Shown here in pieces: positions 12,457 through 24,004 of a stretch of DNA of 64,000 nucleotides. The DNA is from Utricularia gibba (lineage: Eukaryota > Streptophyta > Magnoliopsida > Lamiales > Lentibulariaceae), in contig NEEC01000015.1 of the NCBI GenBank assembly GCA_002189035.1, positions 2,356,001 through 2,420,000 on the forward strand, written 5' to 3'. The stretch's first letter is position 1. Each line of letters opens with the position of its first letter. The translations under genes were made by a program, and so were the position numbers. The notes beneath the pieces were generated by a model. It was not told where the DNA came from, searched no databases, and saw only the letters and a program-made list of their open reading frames with translations.

Positions 12457-13197
12457 AAGCAAATCAGAGTTAATTGGGGAACTAGCCCTCTGCAAAAAAC
12501 AGGTTTGCTGAATGGCCCTATCTGGAAATTCTTGGCTATTTAGCCCTACTTTTTGTAGGTATTAGCTAAATAGCCCATCTTTTAATATAAATAAAAATAA
12601 TTGATTATTGATTAAGAAAAATAATAATAGAAAATCAAATATACATTTTATATATATTTATTTATTCATTAAATTTTATATAACTGATATATAGCTAAAT
12701 ATATATATATATATATATATATAATGTATATTTGATTTTCTCCTTGCTTGGATTCTTGATGTTAGCTCGGTGCAGGCACAGGATGGAGACATAGGCAGGA
12801 TGTGGTGAAGGCTTGAGTTGAAGGGGGAGATACCTGTCTCCAGATCCTTTCATGGTGCTTGCGCCGATCCATCGGGGCGTTTCTTGTACCTCTGTGGCGG
12901 GATGGTGGATGGAGTGGTGAAACCGGCTAATTCCTATAAATTTTTAAATTTATGTTTTTAACTATATATTAATTATATAAAATTTAATGAATAAATAAAT
13001 ATATATAATTTATATTTGATTTTCTATTATTATTTTTCGTAATCAATAATTAATTATTTTTATTTATACTAAAAGTTGGGCTATTTAGCTAATACCTACA
13101 AAAAATAGGATTAAATAGCTAATAATTTCCAGATAGGACCATTCAGCAAACTTTTTTTTTGCAGAGGGCTAGTTCCCCAATTGACCCAAGCAAATCA
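12457..13197. mobile_element. Non-autonomous Mutator-type MITE with long terminal inverted repeats
   Basis: The 721-bp element at 12467-13187 is flanked by a perfect 10-bp direct repeat AAGCAAATCA (12457-12466 and 13188-13197). The terminal inverted repeats are roughly 230-250 bp and begin G(A/G)GT(T/C)AATTGGGGAAC at both ends. A target duplication of 9-10 bp with long inverted repeats is the hallmark of Mutator-like elements. There is no transposase frame. The arms are AT-rich and include an (AT)n run near 12700-12723. The centre, about 12740-12930, is markedly GC-richer and unlike the arms, so it may be a captured host fragment as in Pack-MULEs; its source is not identifiable by eye. Confidence 0.8.
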
Positions 13198-15155
13198 ACT
13201 CCCCTACTCCTCATTCTTAAAGATGGTTTAAATTTTATATTTTTTTAGACAAACTATTCCACATATAAAATAAGCAACTGCCCCTACATCTAACACCATA
13301 AAGAGACCGCAGGCTCCATTTTCTAGAAAGTTGGAGAATATATTTTTTAAAATAAAATTCATTTATATTTAATAATAAAAGCTGTTTATTTTCACCGAAC
13401 AAAACCTAATTTACACAGCGGGGGAGTTCGCCGGAGGAACGGAGGGAGCCTGGCGGTTGGAATGTTCATTTACACGGCGGTGTGCGTGACCTTAAATGCG
13501 ATTGAATTAGAAAGAAGGGAAGCACATGGCGGTTGCAATAATTCGAGGGCCATGGGGATTGGGGGTGGCCATGAATCATCCCCATGCCGCCCCCTCATGT
13601 GGGATGCCGGTGCCCAGGAGTAAAGTTTTCATTTTTTTACTGTGGGTAACTCATGGAAAGAAGATGGTAAAAGGGAATCATCTGTTGCTTCCATTTGTGA
13701 CATGATTTTCCACCAAATTGGTTGTGATTTGTTGGCGGGTCGAGCAGCAGCAATCAATCATCGGAATTCAAAACCTTACGACAAAGCCATGACTGCTGCG
13801 CTCCAACCTCGTTCAAATTACTATACTACCCCCTTACCCGAAGGGAGGGGGTTGCTGGGCCCTGGGGAATATGTAATTTCACTTGGGGTCGGGTCCCACG
13901 GCCCATCAATCATGGAGACGAACATGGGCCCTTGAAATGGCGCAGCGCCAATCCTCGACCGCGGATCACGCTACACCCCGTGAACCGAACCGCAGTGAAT
14001 AACTGTTTCTTTTTTTTTTCTTTTTTGGTCTTTGCAGTTGCACAGTGTGGGTTCAGACAAGAACCCCACCTTTGGTAGATTTACAGGTGATGAAGAGGAG
14101 GATTCAGAGAAATACAAAAGTTGAAATTCAAAAATATCTAAAAGTGAAAAAGGAAAAAAAATTCTTCCTCTGTCTGTGACTCTGTGCCCATATCTTCTTC
14201 TTACGCTATCCCTTTTGTGCAGTATTTTTTGCTTCTCTTTCCTCTCCTGCTAAAGTGAGGTAGGTGATTCTTCATACCTTCAATGGCTTCAAAGGGGTTT
14301 AGGGTTTTATTTAACGGTAAGACCGCAGAGCTGGCTCTTTTTCTGTGTGCATTTACCTCTCTTTGAATGCCCGGCTTGCTGTTTTGGGTTTTCTGTTTTG
14401 TGTACCGTGGAGAGGAGGCGTATTTCTGCACTCCGTTTCCCCTGCATGCATTTGCTTGAGAAATGGAGTTCGAAGCTCTGGTTTTTTTGGGACTTTTTTT
14501 CTTGAAGCTTAGATGGGATGTTTTGTCTTCGTGTCTGCAAGGCTAGCGGGCATTTTGTTCGCCGGCCGCTGCCTTTTTCATTTTCCGGCTTCGTCGTGTG
14601 AAACGATGTCGTTTCTCAGGAATTGTTCCTGCACGTGCTAATGTTTCGCTATGTGACAAGATTTTGGTGGGCTGAGACTAGAAGGTCAATTTTGGCATCT
14701 ATTAGTTTTCCTTTTCTGTGCAAATCGAAAAATGAGTTCTTCTTCTTCAACGTTTTCTGGAGTTTCGCTGAGTCCTCTCTGTAAATTAATGGTGCAAGAA
14801 GAATCCCGGAGCATTTATTGATACACCTAACGTCGTATTCTTTGCTAATTTTTTCACTGCTGTAATATTTTCTAGTTGTAAATAGTTTCCAGAAGTTTAT
14901 GTTTCACTCGAAATGAACACCAGTTGTGTTGCCGTGATAGGAAAACATTCTTACCATTTGGGAATATAGCCTCCATGTTCTTACAACCGGGGTACCATAG
15001 GCTTGTGGTTATTACAGAAGTGAGTGATTGCACACTTTTAATCTCGTTTGTGTCTAAAGGCATAGCTGTTGGATTCCTGTCCTATTTATGCCTCCTCAGA
15101 ATTACAAGTGTGTCTGAAATATGTAGTGGCTTTTCCGTGCTTGAGTTTTGCAGAA
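13198..15155. other. Upstream region and leader of the GATA factor gene
   Basis: Roughly 2 kb between the Mutator-type MITE and the GATA start codon. The likely transcribed leader starts somewhere around 14160-14260. A consensus donor (GAG/GTAGGT, intron starting 14260) and an acceptor ending at 15153, two bases before the start codon, suggest a leader intron of about 890 bp. An open frame at 13642-13935 shows no recognisable domain. Confidence 0.45.
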
Positions 15156-16421
15156 ATGAATGTGGTTGCACCTGGAAGCTGCTGGGATTCACACGGAAAT
15201 GGCGTCTATGGGGACCAAGACTTCGATAACTTGTTCAGCATATTGGACTTCCCCATAGAGAGTTTGGAAGAAAATGAGTTTGTGGAGGAGGATTGGGATA
15301 TCAGCAAGTCACAATCTCTTGGTCCTATTCCACCAGATGTGTTGATGGATCCGCTAATTGAAACTGATCTACCATGTTTATCGGCCGTACCGGCTGCTTC
15401 TGTGAGTCCTTATCATGATAGTTCTCCATTTTTATTCAGTATGACATATACTGTGGAAGCCTGTAAAAAGATGAACCGAATATGCTTTGTTGGTATGTAA
15501 GAAAATGAGCTCATGGTTTCTCACCTCTGTTGATCCCTCAAGTTCAGGACAGCCAGTGTCCTAAGGATGTGCTTGCTTACTGCTTTTCTTAATATGTATG
15601 CTCTTGACAGTTACATGATGATGGGGATAAAATCATCGTCCATCTTCTTCCTGTTCTAATCATTGTTTTTTGGTTGATACTTCAAGGTTGATGGAGCTCC
15701 AGAGTTGACGCAGGTGCCTGAGTATATCCATGAAACCTCTGCCTCTGATAATTTCCAGCATTGCTCTACTCAACTTGAGATCCCGGAGTCGAGAATTTTC
15801 CAGAGCCCGAGCCCCAACTCTGTTCTTGAAAGCAGTGGATGCTCTAACCGGAAAGGTTCACCCAAGGCTCGTGGGTTGATTCCTGTAAAGGCCAGGTCCA
15901 AGCGTGTTCGGGCGGCTGTGAACCCGTGGCTAGCCCTGCTGTCCCCTCTCGTCACTGCTGCTACTTCATCATCTGTTTCAAGTGCCAAAAGAGAGAGACA
16001 TCAGAGGAAGAAAACAATGATATCTCACCAGCCAGTTGCTAAAGAAAGCAAGAACGGGACATTGCCGAAGGCCGATAACTCACTGCTTGTGGCATTGGAG
16101 AAGGATCAGCCTGCGGTTGCTACTAAAAAGTGTGCACATTGTGAAGTGACAAAGACACCTCAGTGGAGGGAGGGACCAACTGGACCCAAAACCCTATGCA
16201 ATGCATGTGGTGTACGGTATCGCTCTGGTCGTCTCTTTCCCGAGTACAGACCAGCAGCAAGTCCTACATTCACCCCAGCCCTTCACTCAAATTCCCACAA
16301 GAAGGTGATCGAGATGAGAAGCAAAGCAAGTCACCGCATTGCCTCGTTTAACATCAACGGACCTGCTGTGTCTCCACGGCCTGAGTTTGCTCAAAAGTGT
16401 AGCTTCTTGTTCGAGTATTAG
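15156..16421 (+). CDS. GATA-type zinc finger transcription factor (subfamily I)
   Basis: Two coding exons, 15156-15401 and 15687-16421, give 326 residues. The N-terminal exon is acidic and contains DFDNLFSILDFPIESLEE, a motif seen in plant subfamily I GATA factors. The middle has basic KARSKRVR followed by a Ser-rich stretch. The zinc finger near residue 240 reads CAHC, 18 residues, CNAC, including TKTPQWREGPTGPKTLCNAC, then GVRYRSGRLFPEYRPAASP, which is the plant single-finger C-x2-C-x18-C-x2-C form. Such proteins bind WGATAR sites in the nucleus and act in light, nitrogen and growth control. The start codon lies just after a leader-intron acceptor. Frame intact. It is closest in layout to the GATA5/8/9/12 group, but the paralog is not determined. 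Confidence 0.93.
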
Positions 16422-17012
16422 TGAAAAATGGGAGGCCCCATGTCGGTTTTCTCCTGGAGTTAGGATCAGATTTGAGTTACATGGAATTTTCCCCCTTTCA
16501 ATCCTTGAGACAAAGTAACTGTGTACAAAAAGGTGGAAGTTGAGAGTTAGAGTAGGATGATAGTGTGGTGAAAGATGGGAAATGGAACACTTAGTCTCCA
16601 GTTAGATGTCTGCTTGGTTTCCCTTGGCTGAGTTTATTTGTTTTCCTTTGTTTGTTATGAATCAATCACCTTCCTCAAATTTTCTGCAACTTAAGTTTCT
16701 TCTCTAATGAAACTTTTCCAGTTGCCCCTAACAACGTTCCCTTAAGTTTCTTGATTCATTTCAGCAATGACTGCAGTGTCATCCAAGACAGAATTCACCA
16801 TGTTTACGAGTCTGGTACATCCACAAGTCGGTAACAATAGAGTCAATGAAGCTCAAATCTGTGATCTTATAGGTAACACCGCAAATCCCAAATGTTCTAC
16901 TAGCCCAAATCAGCCAATCCAAAATACATACGATTGTTGGAGGAATGATCTAAAAAGGAACTTGGGTTTTCAAACACTGCTCCTGCTCTGTCTGGTATAC
17001 GAAGATTCCCAC
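16422..17012. other. Convergent 3' region between GATA and kish genes
   Basis: About 590 bp between two convergent stop codons. It should hold both 3' untranslated regions. No poly-A signal or other feature can be assigned with confidence and no further gene is visible. Confidence 0.5.
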
Positions 17013-17752
17013 TCAGAAGAAGATAGTTGAAACCCCCATTGTGAGGCATCCAGCTGCTACCCAAGGGCTCAATCTCTCGCCTGTTTAATGAAAAACCATT
17101 GCAGAGCTCAAAGAGGTCATGTGATCAATCTCTAAGCAAAAAAAGTTGGGTGGTAAATGAAAAGTCATCTGGACTTGCTTGGTTGTTCAAGAGCCTTAGC
17201 AAGAACTGAGGAACCATACCTATTCTAGCAGCCTTCCAGAATACTCCTCGGAACCTGGGATGAATCGGGATACGAAATTACTTACATCGTTAGCCAGCAG
17301 AAGATAAGCACTTTATGATTCATCCGATAGGGGAAGAAGCCAAAACATACTTCAAACGAAGTACAAAGACTACATTTCCAACAGTCTTGGGATGAATAGC
17401 CAAAATGAGCCAGAAAAATAGCCATTTATGATCCATAACACACGGGAAGAAGCCAAAGTATACGTTGAATGAAGTACAAAGACTATATTTACGACAGTCT
17501 TGGGATTGGTTGCTCAAACAAGGAAACAGTAAACGGCATAGCAAGTTTTACCCAGTTCGCTGTTCCAGGAGAGCAGGAAACTGAATCTTCACATACGTGC
17601 AGGCACATATTCCCAGTAGAACAACCGTCAGGAAAGAGCTGAAATTGAAGAGAGCCGACTGAAAAGATATCATCAGTATCAGTACTCATCACCAGAAATG
17701 AAAATGTCGAATCAAACACAAAAATTTGATTTCCGTAAAGAACTCTCACCAT
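17013..17752 (-). CDS. Protein kish (TMEM167 family), small Golgi membrane protein
   Basis: A 70-residue protein spread over four exons, in reading order 17752-17750, 17658-17552, 17254-17220 and 17080-17013. The translation runs M, then SALFNFSSFLTVVLLGIC, QFPALLEQRTG, FRGVFWKAARIG, ERLSPWVAAGCLTMGVS and ends TIFF. This is the complete kish/TMEM167 fold: two membrane helices joined by a conserved luminal loop with the RTGFRG and WKAARIGERLSPW signatures. Kish proteins are needed for the early secretory pathway. Phases agree at every junction (213 coding bases). The first coding exon contributes only the ATG. The gene is divergent from VPS3 and shares its promoter region. It is too split to be found as a long open frame. 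Confidence 0.9.
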
Positions 17753-18198
17753 TCCAACCTTCACCCTTCTCTAGACGGTACAAATTCTTCGAATAAATCT
17801 GCAATATTGCCCTCAAATCTGAACTCATACGATGATAACTGAATCAATTCAAGGAACGGAGAGCAGAAACATTTCCGAAAATTCCGATCCAGAAATAACC
17901 AAAAAGTAACTCCTCCAGAAAACCCGTTCATCATAAGTAGAATAAAAGACTTTCGATTCAGTAGAGAAATCAGCTAGAGACGAGAACGTACATAGGGATC
18001 AAAAATCTCCGAAGCGCCTACTCTGTCGCTTGAACAGTTGTTCTGGTCACGCGATTTCTGCAAATGCAATGTAATTGCCTTTGGGCCGGCCCAAACGACG
18101 GACGAGTCGGCGGGTCCGGTCTGCTGGGACACGCCAGTTTTTACCTTCCATCGCTCTCTCTTCGTTTCACATCCTTGGTTTTCCTTCACTGGGTGTTG
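17753..18198. promoter_or_regulatory. Bidirectional promoter, kish / VPS3
   Basis: 446 bp between the kish and VPS3 start codons, which point away from each other. At 18080-18095 there is a perfect 16-bp palindrome, TTTGGGCCGGCCCAAA, made of two opposed site II elements (TGGGCC), bound by TCP factors in plants and common in promoters of housekeeping genes. A weak donor-like GTACGT on the minus strand near 17990 hints at a leader intron for kish. Shared promoter function is inferred from layout. Confidence 0.6.
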
Positions 18199-21100
18199 AT
18201 GGCTGTAAAGCCTAAGTCCCGCAATATTATCGAACCGTTAGCTGAAGCAACTATAGATTCCAGTTACTCTCCGATCAAATCGCTAGCTGTTTGCACAACT
18301 CCGGACGGCCAAACACTGATTTATGTCTCTACTCTGTCCGGTGTTCTCTTGTTATACACCCTCCGAACTCGCCAAGTTGCCGCCCCTGAAATCACCTTCG
18401 TCAGGCGCACTTCCTTGCCTGGCGCCGGCGGTGGGGGTGGCGCCTTCACGGGTTCCATTCATCCCCTTGTCAATTTCGGTAAGATCATGGTAGTTTCTGA
18501 CGGATTCTTGTTTTTGGTTGACTCTGGTTTACTGGAGCCTGCTAAAAGAGTCGGTCTCTTCAGAAGTATAACTGCCTTTTCTCGTAAATATCGAAGCTGG
18601 AGGAATCCTTCCATAGATATTGAAAGGCAAAGTGATGAGTTTAGTGGTAACGATGATGGCACCGGCATTCTGCTTGCAGTTGGGACTGGGAAAAAGTTGC
18701 TATTGGCGAAGCTGAGCATTGGTGGGTCTTTGCTGATAGAGAAGGAGATACAAGGGGTATCCGATGGGGGTATCATGGCTTTATTATGGATCGATGATTC
18801 TATATTTGTTGGGACATCTACAGCTTATTATTTGTATGATTATGCGAATGGCCAATGCGGTCTGATTTTCTCTCTTCCGGATCCTTATATATTTCCGCGG
18901 ATTAAGTTCCTTGCTAAGGATTCAAGGGTATTATTAATGATGGAGAATGTAGGCATTGTTGTGGATCTGGGGGACATCCAGTGGGAGGGAGTTTGGTGTT
19001 CAAAGAAGCCCCTGATATGTTCATGGAAATTGGAAGTTATGTAGTGGCCGCTAAAGGGTTAACAGTGGAACTATATCACAAAAAAACAGGTTTCTGTGCT
19101 CAAAGGATTGTAGTCGGAACTGGAGCTGAAGGCCATTGCTTGCTTGCCGATGAAGAGACTGAGATGGGAAATTTTATTGCCATAGCTACAAGTTTAAAGG
19201 TACCTATTATCGTTGAACCTAGTTCTAGCAATATACTTGTCTCAGTTGAGTTCGTTGCTCTTAAGGTCATTAATTTAATTTTTTCCGGATTGAAGCTCAC
19301 GTGTTATGGAAAAGTTTCTGAGGAGGAGCAGATAAAAGATCTCCTCAGGAAAAAGTACTTCAAGGAAGCCATTTCGTTGGTTGAGGAGCTTGGAAATGAA
19401 GAGATGCTCTCTTCAGTTCATGCGCAGGTGGGATTCCTGCTGATATTTGACCTGCAGTTTTCTGAAGCAGTCGATCATTTCCTCTTGGCAGAAAAAATGC
19501 AGCCTTCAGAAGTTTTTCCATTTGTTCTGCCAGACCCAAATCGATGGAGCTTGCAGGTATGAGCTATTCACGAAGGTGAATTTTCATTTGTGGACAGTAT
19601 TATGCTGTTTTTGTTTTCTGTGTGGCTATCCTGTTATGGTTGCATTTATATTGTCCTTAAAGTGTTTAGTTGTCAATGCGCTTCTATGAACATTGCAGTT
19701 GAATTGACAGTATTCCCTTGACCCTCAATATTGTTTTCTCTTGTATGAACTAGTCGAGTTACTTTGACTGATACTAGAGGCATTTGCTAAATTTCGCTTT
19801 TGCAGTTCTTGCCCAACAATCTATAACAAAGTGTTGAGAATTTTCAGGTTCCCAGGAACCGCTATTGGGGCTTGCATCCTCCTCCAAAACCCCTTGAAAA
19901 CGTGATAGATGATGGACTGAATGCTATTCAGAGAGCTGTTTTTCTTAAAAAGGCAGGTGTTGATACCACCATTGATGATGAATTTCTTCGAAATCCACCT
20001 AATAGGGCAGATCTATTGCAACGTGCCATTGAAAACATGATAAGGTACGCTGGTTCGTGATTTTTTTAATTTTCAAATGATTCTCTCTTGCTTTGCTGCA
20101 TCATAAGATTTGGATGCTGTCAAAACGCCCTGCCGGCCTGCAGATACCTGAAAGCTTGTCGCAATAGAGATCTTGCTCTCTCAGTCATGGAAGGGGTAGA
20201 CACCCTTCTAATGTACCTGTATAGAGCTATCAACCGCACCAAGGACATGGAAATGCTTGCATCATCTGACAATAACTGTGTGGTGGTATATACTATGTCT
20301 CTTTTTCCTATTATCTTTTAAAGGCCCATCGTTAAGGTGAGCACCTGATCTGTTTGCTGCATGCCACATTGAAATAGCTAAAGTTTCACGGTGAGATTTT
20401 TCTTCCATACTAGTGTTCTTGGGAAAATGCCATCAGTTGAATTTTTCTTTAAGAAATATCTTTCTTAATTTGAATGGATGTGCCCTTGAATGCTTATTTG
20501 AACGCTGGCTTTTCTGTGTGCGTGAATTTACACATCATTTAAAATTGATCATGTTTTTACAATGGGCAATGCAGGAGGAGCTGGAAACACTGCTGACTGA
20601 CTCTGGGCATATGCGCGCACTTGCTTTCCTGTATGCTTCTAAGGGATTTAGCTCCAAGGCACTGTCCATATGGCGCTCATTGTCAAGAAATTATTCATCA
20701 AATGGCATTGGGAAATACCAATCTGAAGATTTTGATGCACTTGAGGCTGCTGCCGTGGAGGCTTCAAAGATTATGGAGGGCTCTTCAGACCAAAACTTGA
20801 TACTTCAGCACCTTGGATGGGTTTGTAATGATATATCTCAAAGCTCATTTTAGTAGTTATTGCAATACTATTTTGATGTTTTGTCAGTCTGTGTAGGTTT
20901 CAGATGTCAAACAAGCTCTTGCAATCAATGTTCTTATATCAGAGAAGAGGGCGAATCTTCTATCTCCAGGTTAGCATCCATCCAAAATCTCTAGAAGAAG
21001 TTCCAAGGTTACAACCTTAAAGCTAGCTTACTCTTGGCCAATGGAGGATTCTTTATCTAGTCGTTCTCATCTTTCTGGGTGCCATTCAGGATGGTGACTT

Positions 21101-23068
21101 AATTTTTTATTTTAGTTGATATTTTCTGATACATAATTTTTTTACTTAGTATGAAAGGCTAAAATTTCTGGTCGGAATGAGTGACTGTCCTCTTGATTAT
21201 TTTGTAACGTGTTAATACTGTCATGTCATCTTAATTGGTCTTTAATGTAATCTTTTCTCGTAAACAGATGAAGTGATTGCTGCAATAGATCCAAAAAAGA
21301 CAGAAATTCTGAAGCGGTATGTCTGGTTATCTTTTAGTTGAAGTGGCGTTCACGCTCAAGTTCAATTTCGTTTCTGTTCTCTTTCTGCACTTTCCTGCAA
21401 CTGGATCGTTGCACTTGTTTTTAACTTTAATTGGTTCATTTTATACTGCTTCGTGTAACTCCAGATATCTCCAATGGTTAATTGAAGAGAAAGACTTCGT
21501 TGACACAAAGTTCCATACTGCATATGCAATCCTGCTTGCAAAGTCGGCACTTGCAAGCGATGAGATGGGGCAACCCAGTCAAGATAAAACAGCACCATCT
21601 CCAAAGTATGGGACACAACATGCTGAATGTCCTGCTAGGCAAAGACTCAGGATGTTTCTAGGTTCTTCAGACTTGTATGATGTGGAAAAGGTCCTCTTTA
21701 TGATCGAGGAATCGGAGCTATGGCTAGAAAAGGTTCTTTTAGCACAGCATGTTAACATAGCAATTGCTTCTATGTCTTCATAACTTAGAAAAGACAGCCT
21801 TGTTGTTGATTTCCTCTAGCTCCTGCGTTTAATTTTTATATATTACAGGCTATTCTATACAGGAGACTAGGTCAAGAAAACCTTGTTCTCCAGATTCTGG
21901 CCTTGTAAGTTAAAACGTAATCATATTTTCAGCTCTGCTATGTTCTAGAGAGATAGTTCCCCTCCAGTGTATCTTGATATTAACTAGGAATTTTTTGATG
22001 TCTTGCGCTTTCCACTTATCAGGAAACTGAATGATTTTGAAGCTGCTGAACAATATTGTGCCGAGATTGGAAGACCAGATGCTTACATCCAGTGAATCAT
22101 TTTACTTTTTTCTCATTTTATGAACTAATGTTTAAACCGTATCCTCTGTGATCATTTGTTATCCTACATGTTATGAACAGGCTGTTTGAGATGTATTTAG
22201 ACCCCATGGATGGAAGAGAGCCGATGTTTGAAGCTGCCATTCGGCTTTTCCATAAACATGGAGAGATGCTGAACCCAGCTCAAGTGTTGGATGTACAAAT
22301 CTTGCAGTTTTTACTCCTGAATCATGCTTATACGTGTTGATTATTGCTTTTTAGGCTAAATTCTTTATGTTTACCAAAGATTACATATCTACAGTCCTCC
22401 ATATGTTTATGTTTGCCCCTTTATTTGATTCTATGGGATATACTCTAGGCTTCTTATCTGAACGTGCATTCTGCAGAGGTTGCCCGTGAATATGCCTCTC
22501 CAGCTTGCATCGGACACCATAATAAAGCTCTTGAGAGCCCGGCATCATCACTATCGCCAGGGACAGGTTACTCTTTTGTGTATTAGATTGTTGCCCCATC
22601 CTTTGCAATGATATATACATGTTCTAGCACTTTCGTGATAGCAGCCAATCACTTATCTCGGCGATGTACACCTATCGTTTGTGAGTTGGAACATCACGCC
22701 TGCTGTTACAATAACTGCTCAACTTTCACGTAGGACAGATAGAGTACAAGCTGTCCCGTGCCTTGGACCTTGATGCAAGATTATCAAGATCAGAGGAACG
22801 CTCTCGTTACGTCCAGATCAACGATGGAACCGTTTGTGATTCATGCCAAGCTCGTCTCGGCACGAAACTATTCGCCATGTACCCAGATGATACCGTTGTC
22901 TGCTACAAGGTTAGTCATAGCATCTTAAGTCAACCTTGCTTACAAAATGACCCTTTTTTTTTGTTTTTTCAGTGCTATCGCCGCAGGGGCGAGTCAACAT
23001 CATCGAATGGGAGAGATTGGAGGCAGGCTGATAAGCTACTCAAGCCCGGGTGGCTGGTTACTCGCTGA
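18199..23068 (+). CDS. VPS3: Vacuolar sorting protein 3 (CORVET subunit), with one apparent single-base frameshift
   Basis: Fourteen exons: 18199-19199, 19296-19556, 19848-20044, 20144-20285, 20575-20820, 20897-20969, 21268-21316, 21465-21732, 21849-21904, 22023-22091, 22181-22292, 22477-22566, 22739-22909, 22973-23068. They would encode about 943 residues: an N-terminal CNH/beta-propeller region, a helical clathrin-repeat-like middle (EEEQIKDLLRKKYFKEAISL, DPNRWSLQVPRNRYWGLHPP) and a C-terminal VPS39_2-type zinc-binding part (CDSCQARLGTKLFAMYPDD). VPS3 is a CORVET tethering subunit acting in endosome and vacuole fusion. Within exon 1 the frame breaks at the G5 run 18969-18973: upstream reads VVDLG and downstream is correct only one frame back (PVGGSLVF). 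One extra G restores agreement and a total length divisible by three. I treat this as a sequence error, not a pseudogene. Introns 1 (96 bp) and 13 (63 bp) are open in frame. Confidence 0.92.
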
Positions 23069-24004
23069 ACGCGATGAGTTAGTTCATCACAGAACCAGAG
23101 GCTTTCCTTCCATGCACAGGCTATATATTATTATAAAAGGAGAAGGGGATGTCACCACCGCTGCCGCTTCCATTCGGCTCTCTTTTTGCGGCCTTGCAGC
23201 TTCGTTCCCTTCCCTTTGATGAGCACATGGTGGGGCGAGGCGGGGTCGGAGAACTTGCCAGCACAGCAGGCGTTCAGTTCGTGTCGCAGTGGTGATGGAT
23301 TACCGTGAGGTCTGGCTTTCAAAATTGGATCTTGCTTTGGCACACTGATAAATGTGTTATCTTTTTTGTTGGAGTGGTGGGTAAAAGGAAAACGGACAAA
23401 TGGAATTTGGCAGAAGGTGTGGGTCCAGTGGCAGGGTAATTCTGCCAACGTCAGAGAAGACAAAACCACTCAGATCGCGCCAGCTGGAACTGCCAATGAA
23501 TTTTTTTTTTGGAAAAAGGAAAAAATAATTATGTTTTTTTTATTTTTCCCCACCTTGGAAACAACCGACAAATCGTGGATCTTGATGCTAAATTTACTCC
23601 GGTCGTCGGTTTTCCCATTCCGAGGGTGGGTTTTTCACCTTTGACCGGAGGCTAGTTGAATGCTTCCATGCAAATGCGTTGTACATCAGTTAAAAGCCAT
23701 GTCTTGCGTGCGGGTTTTCGGCAGATGATGGTTCGGTTCCACGAGAAGTTGTGGGGTGGGGAAATTGTACTGTTTTTTTGTTAATCAATACTCTGAACCT
23801 TGAAGCCGTTGGTTCATTTACGTTTTGGTTTTAGGGTAGAGCTGGCTCTCTGAAATCTTGTCTCCCTTGGGTTTCTCGCAGCATTTATTGAAGTGGAGGG
23901 AGGGAGGAGAATTTGCGAGAACCTTAGTCTCTGCAACTGTTCGACTTGGACCCAGAATCTTATACCACATTTAGTTGCATTTGCACCTGAAAGAAAGACG
24001 AGAA
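23069..24004. other. Spacer and ARF upstream region
   Basis: About 935 bp holding the VPS3 3' untranslated region and the promoter and leader of the auxin response factor. A possible leader-intron acceptor (TTTCTCGCAG) ends at 23881, and no ATG lies between it and the ARF start. Nothing else is recognisable. Confidence 0.45.

Noticed and set aside
13642-13935. Open frame of 97 codons before the GATA gene
   Set aside because: No family resemblance and no link by splice sites to the GATA exons.
18940-18980. A micro-intron explaining the VPS3 frame break
   Set aside because: The only GT-AG pair would be about 34 bp, below the plant minimum, and does not restore the family sequence.
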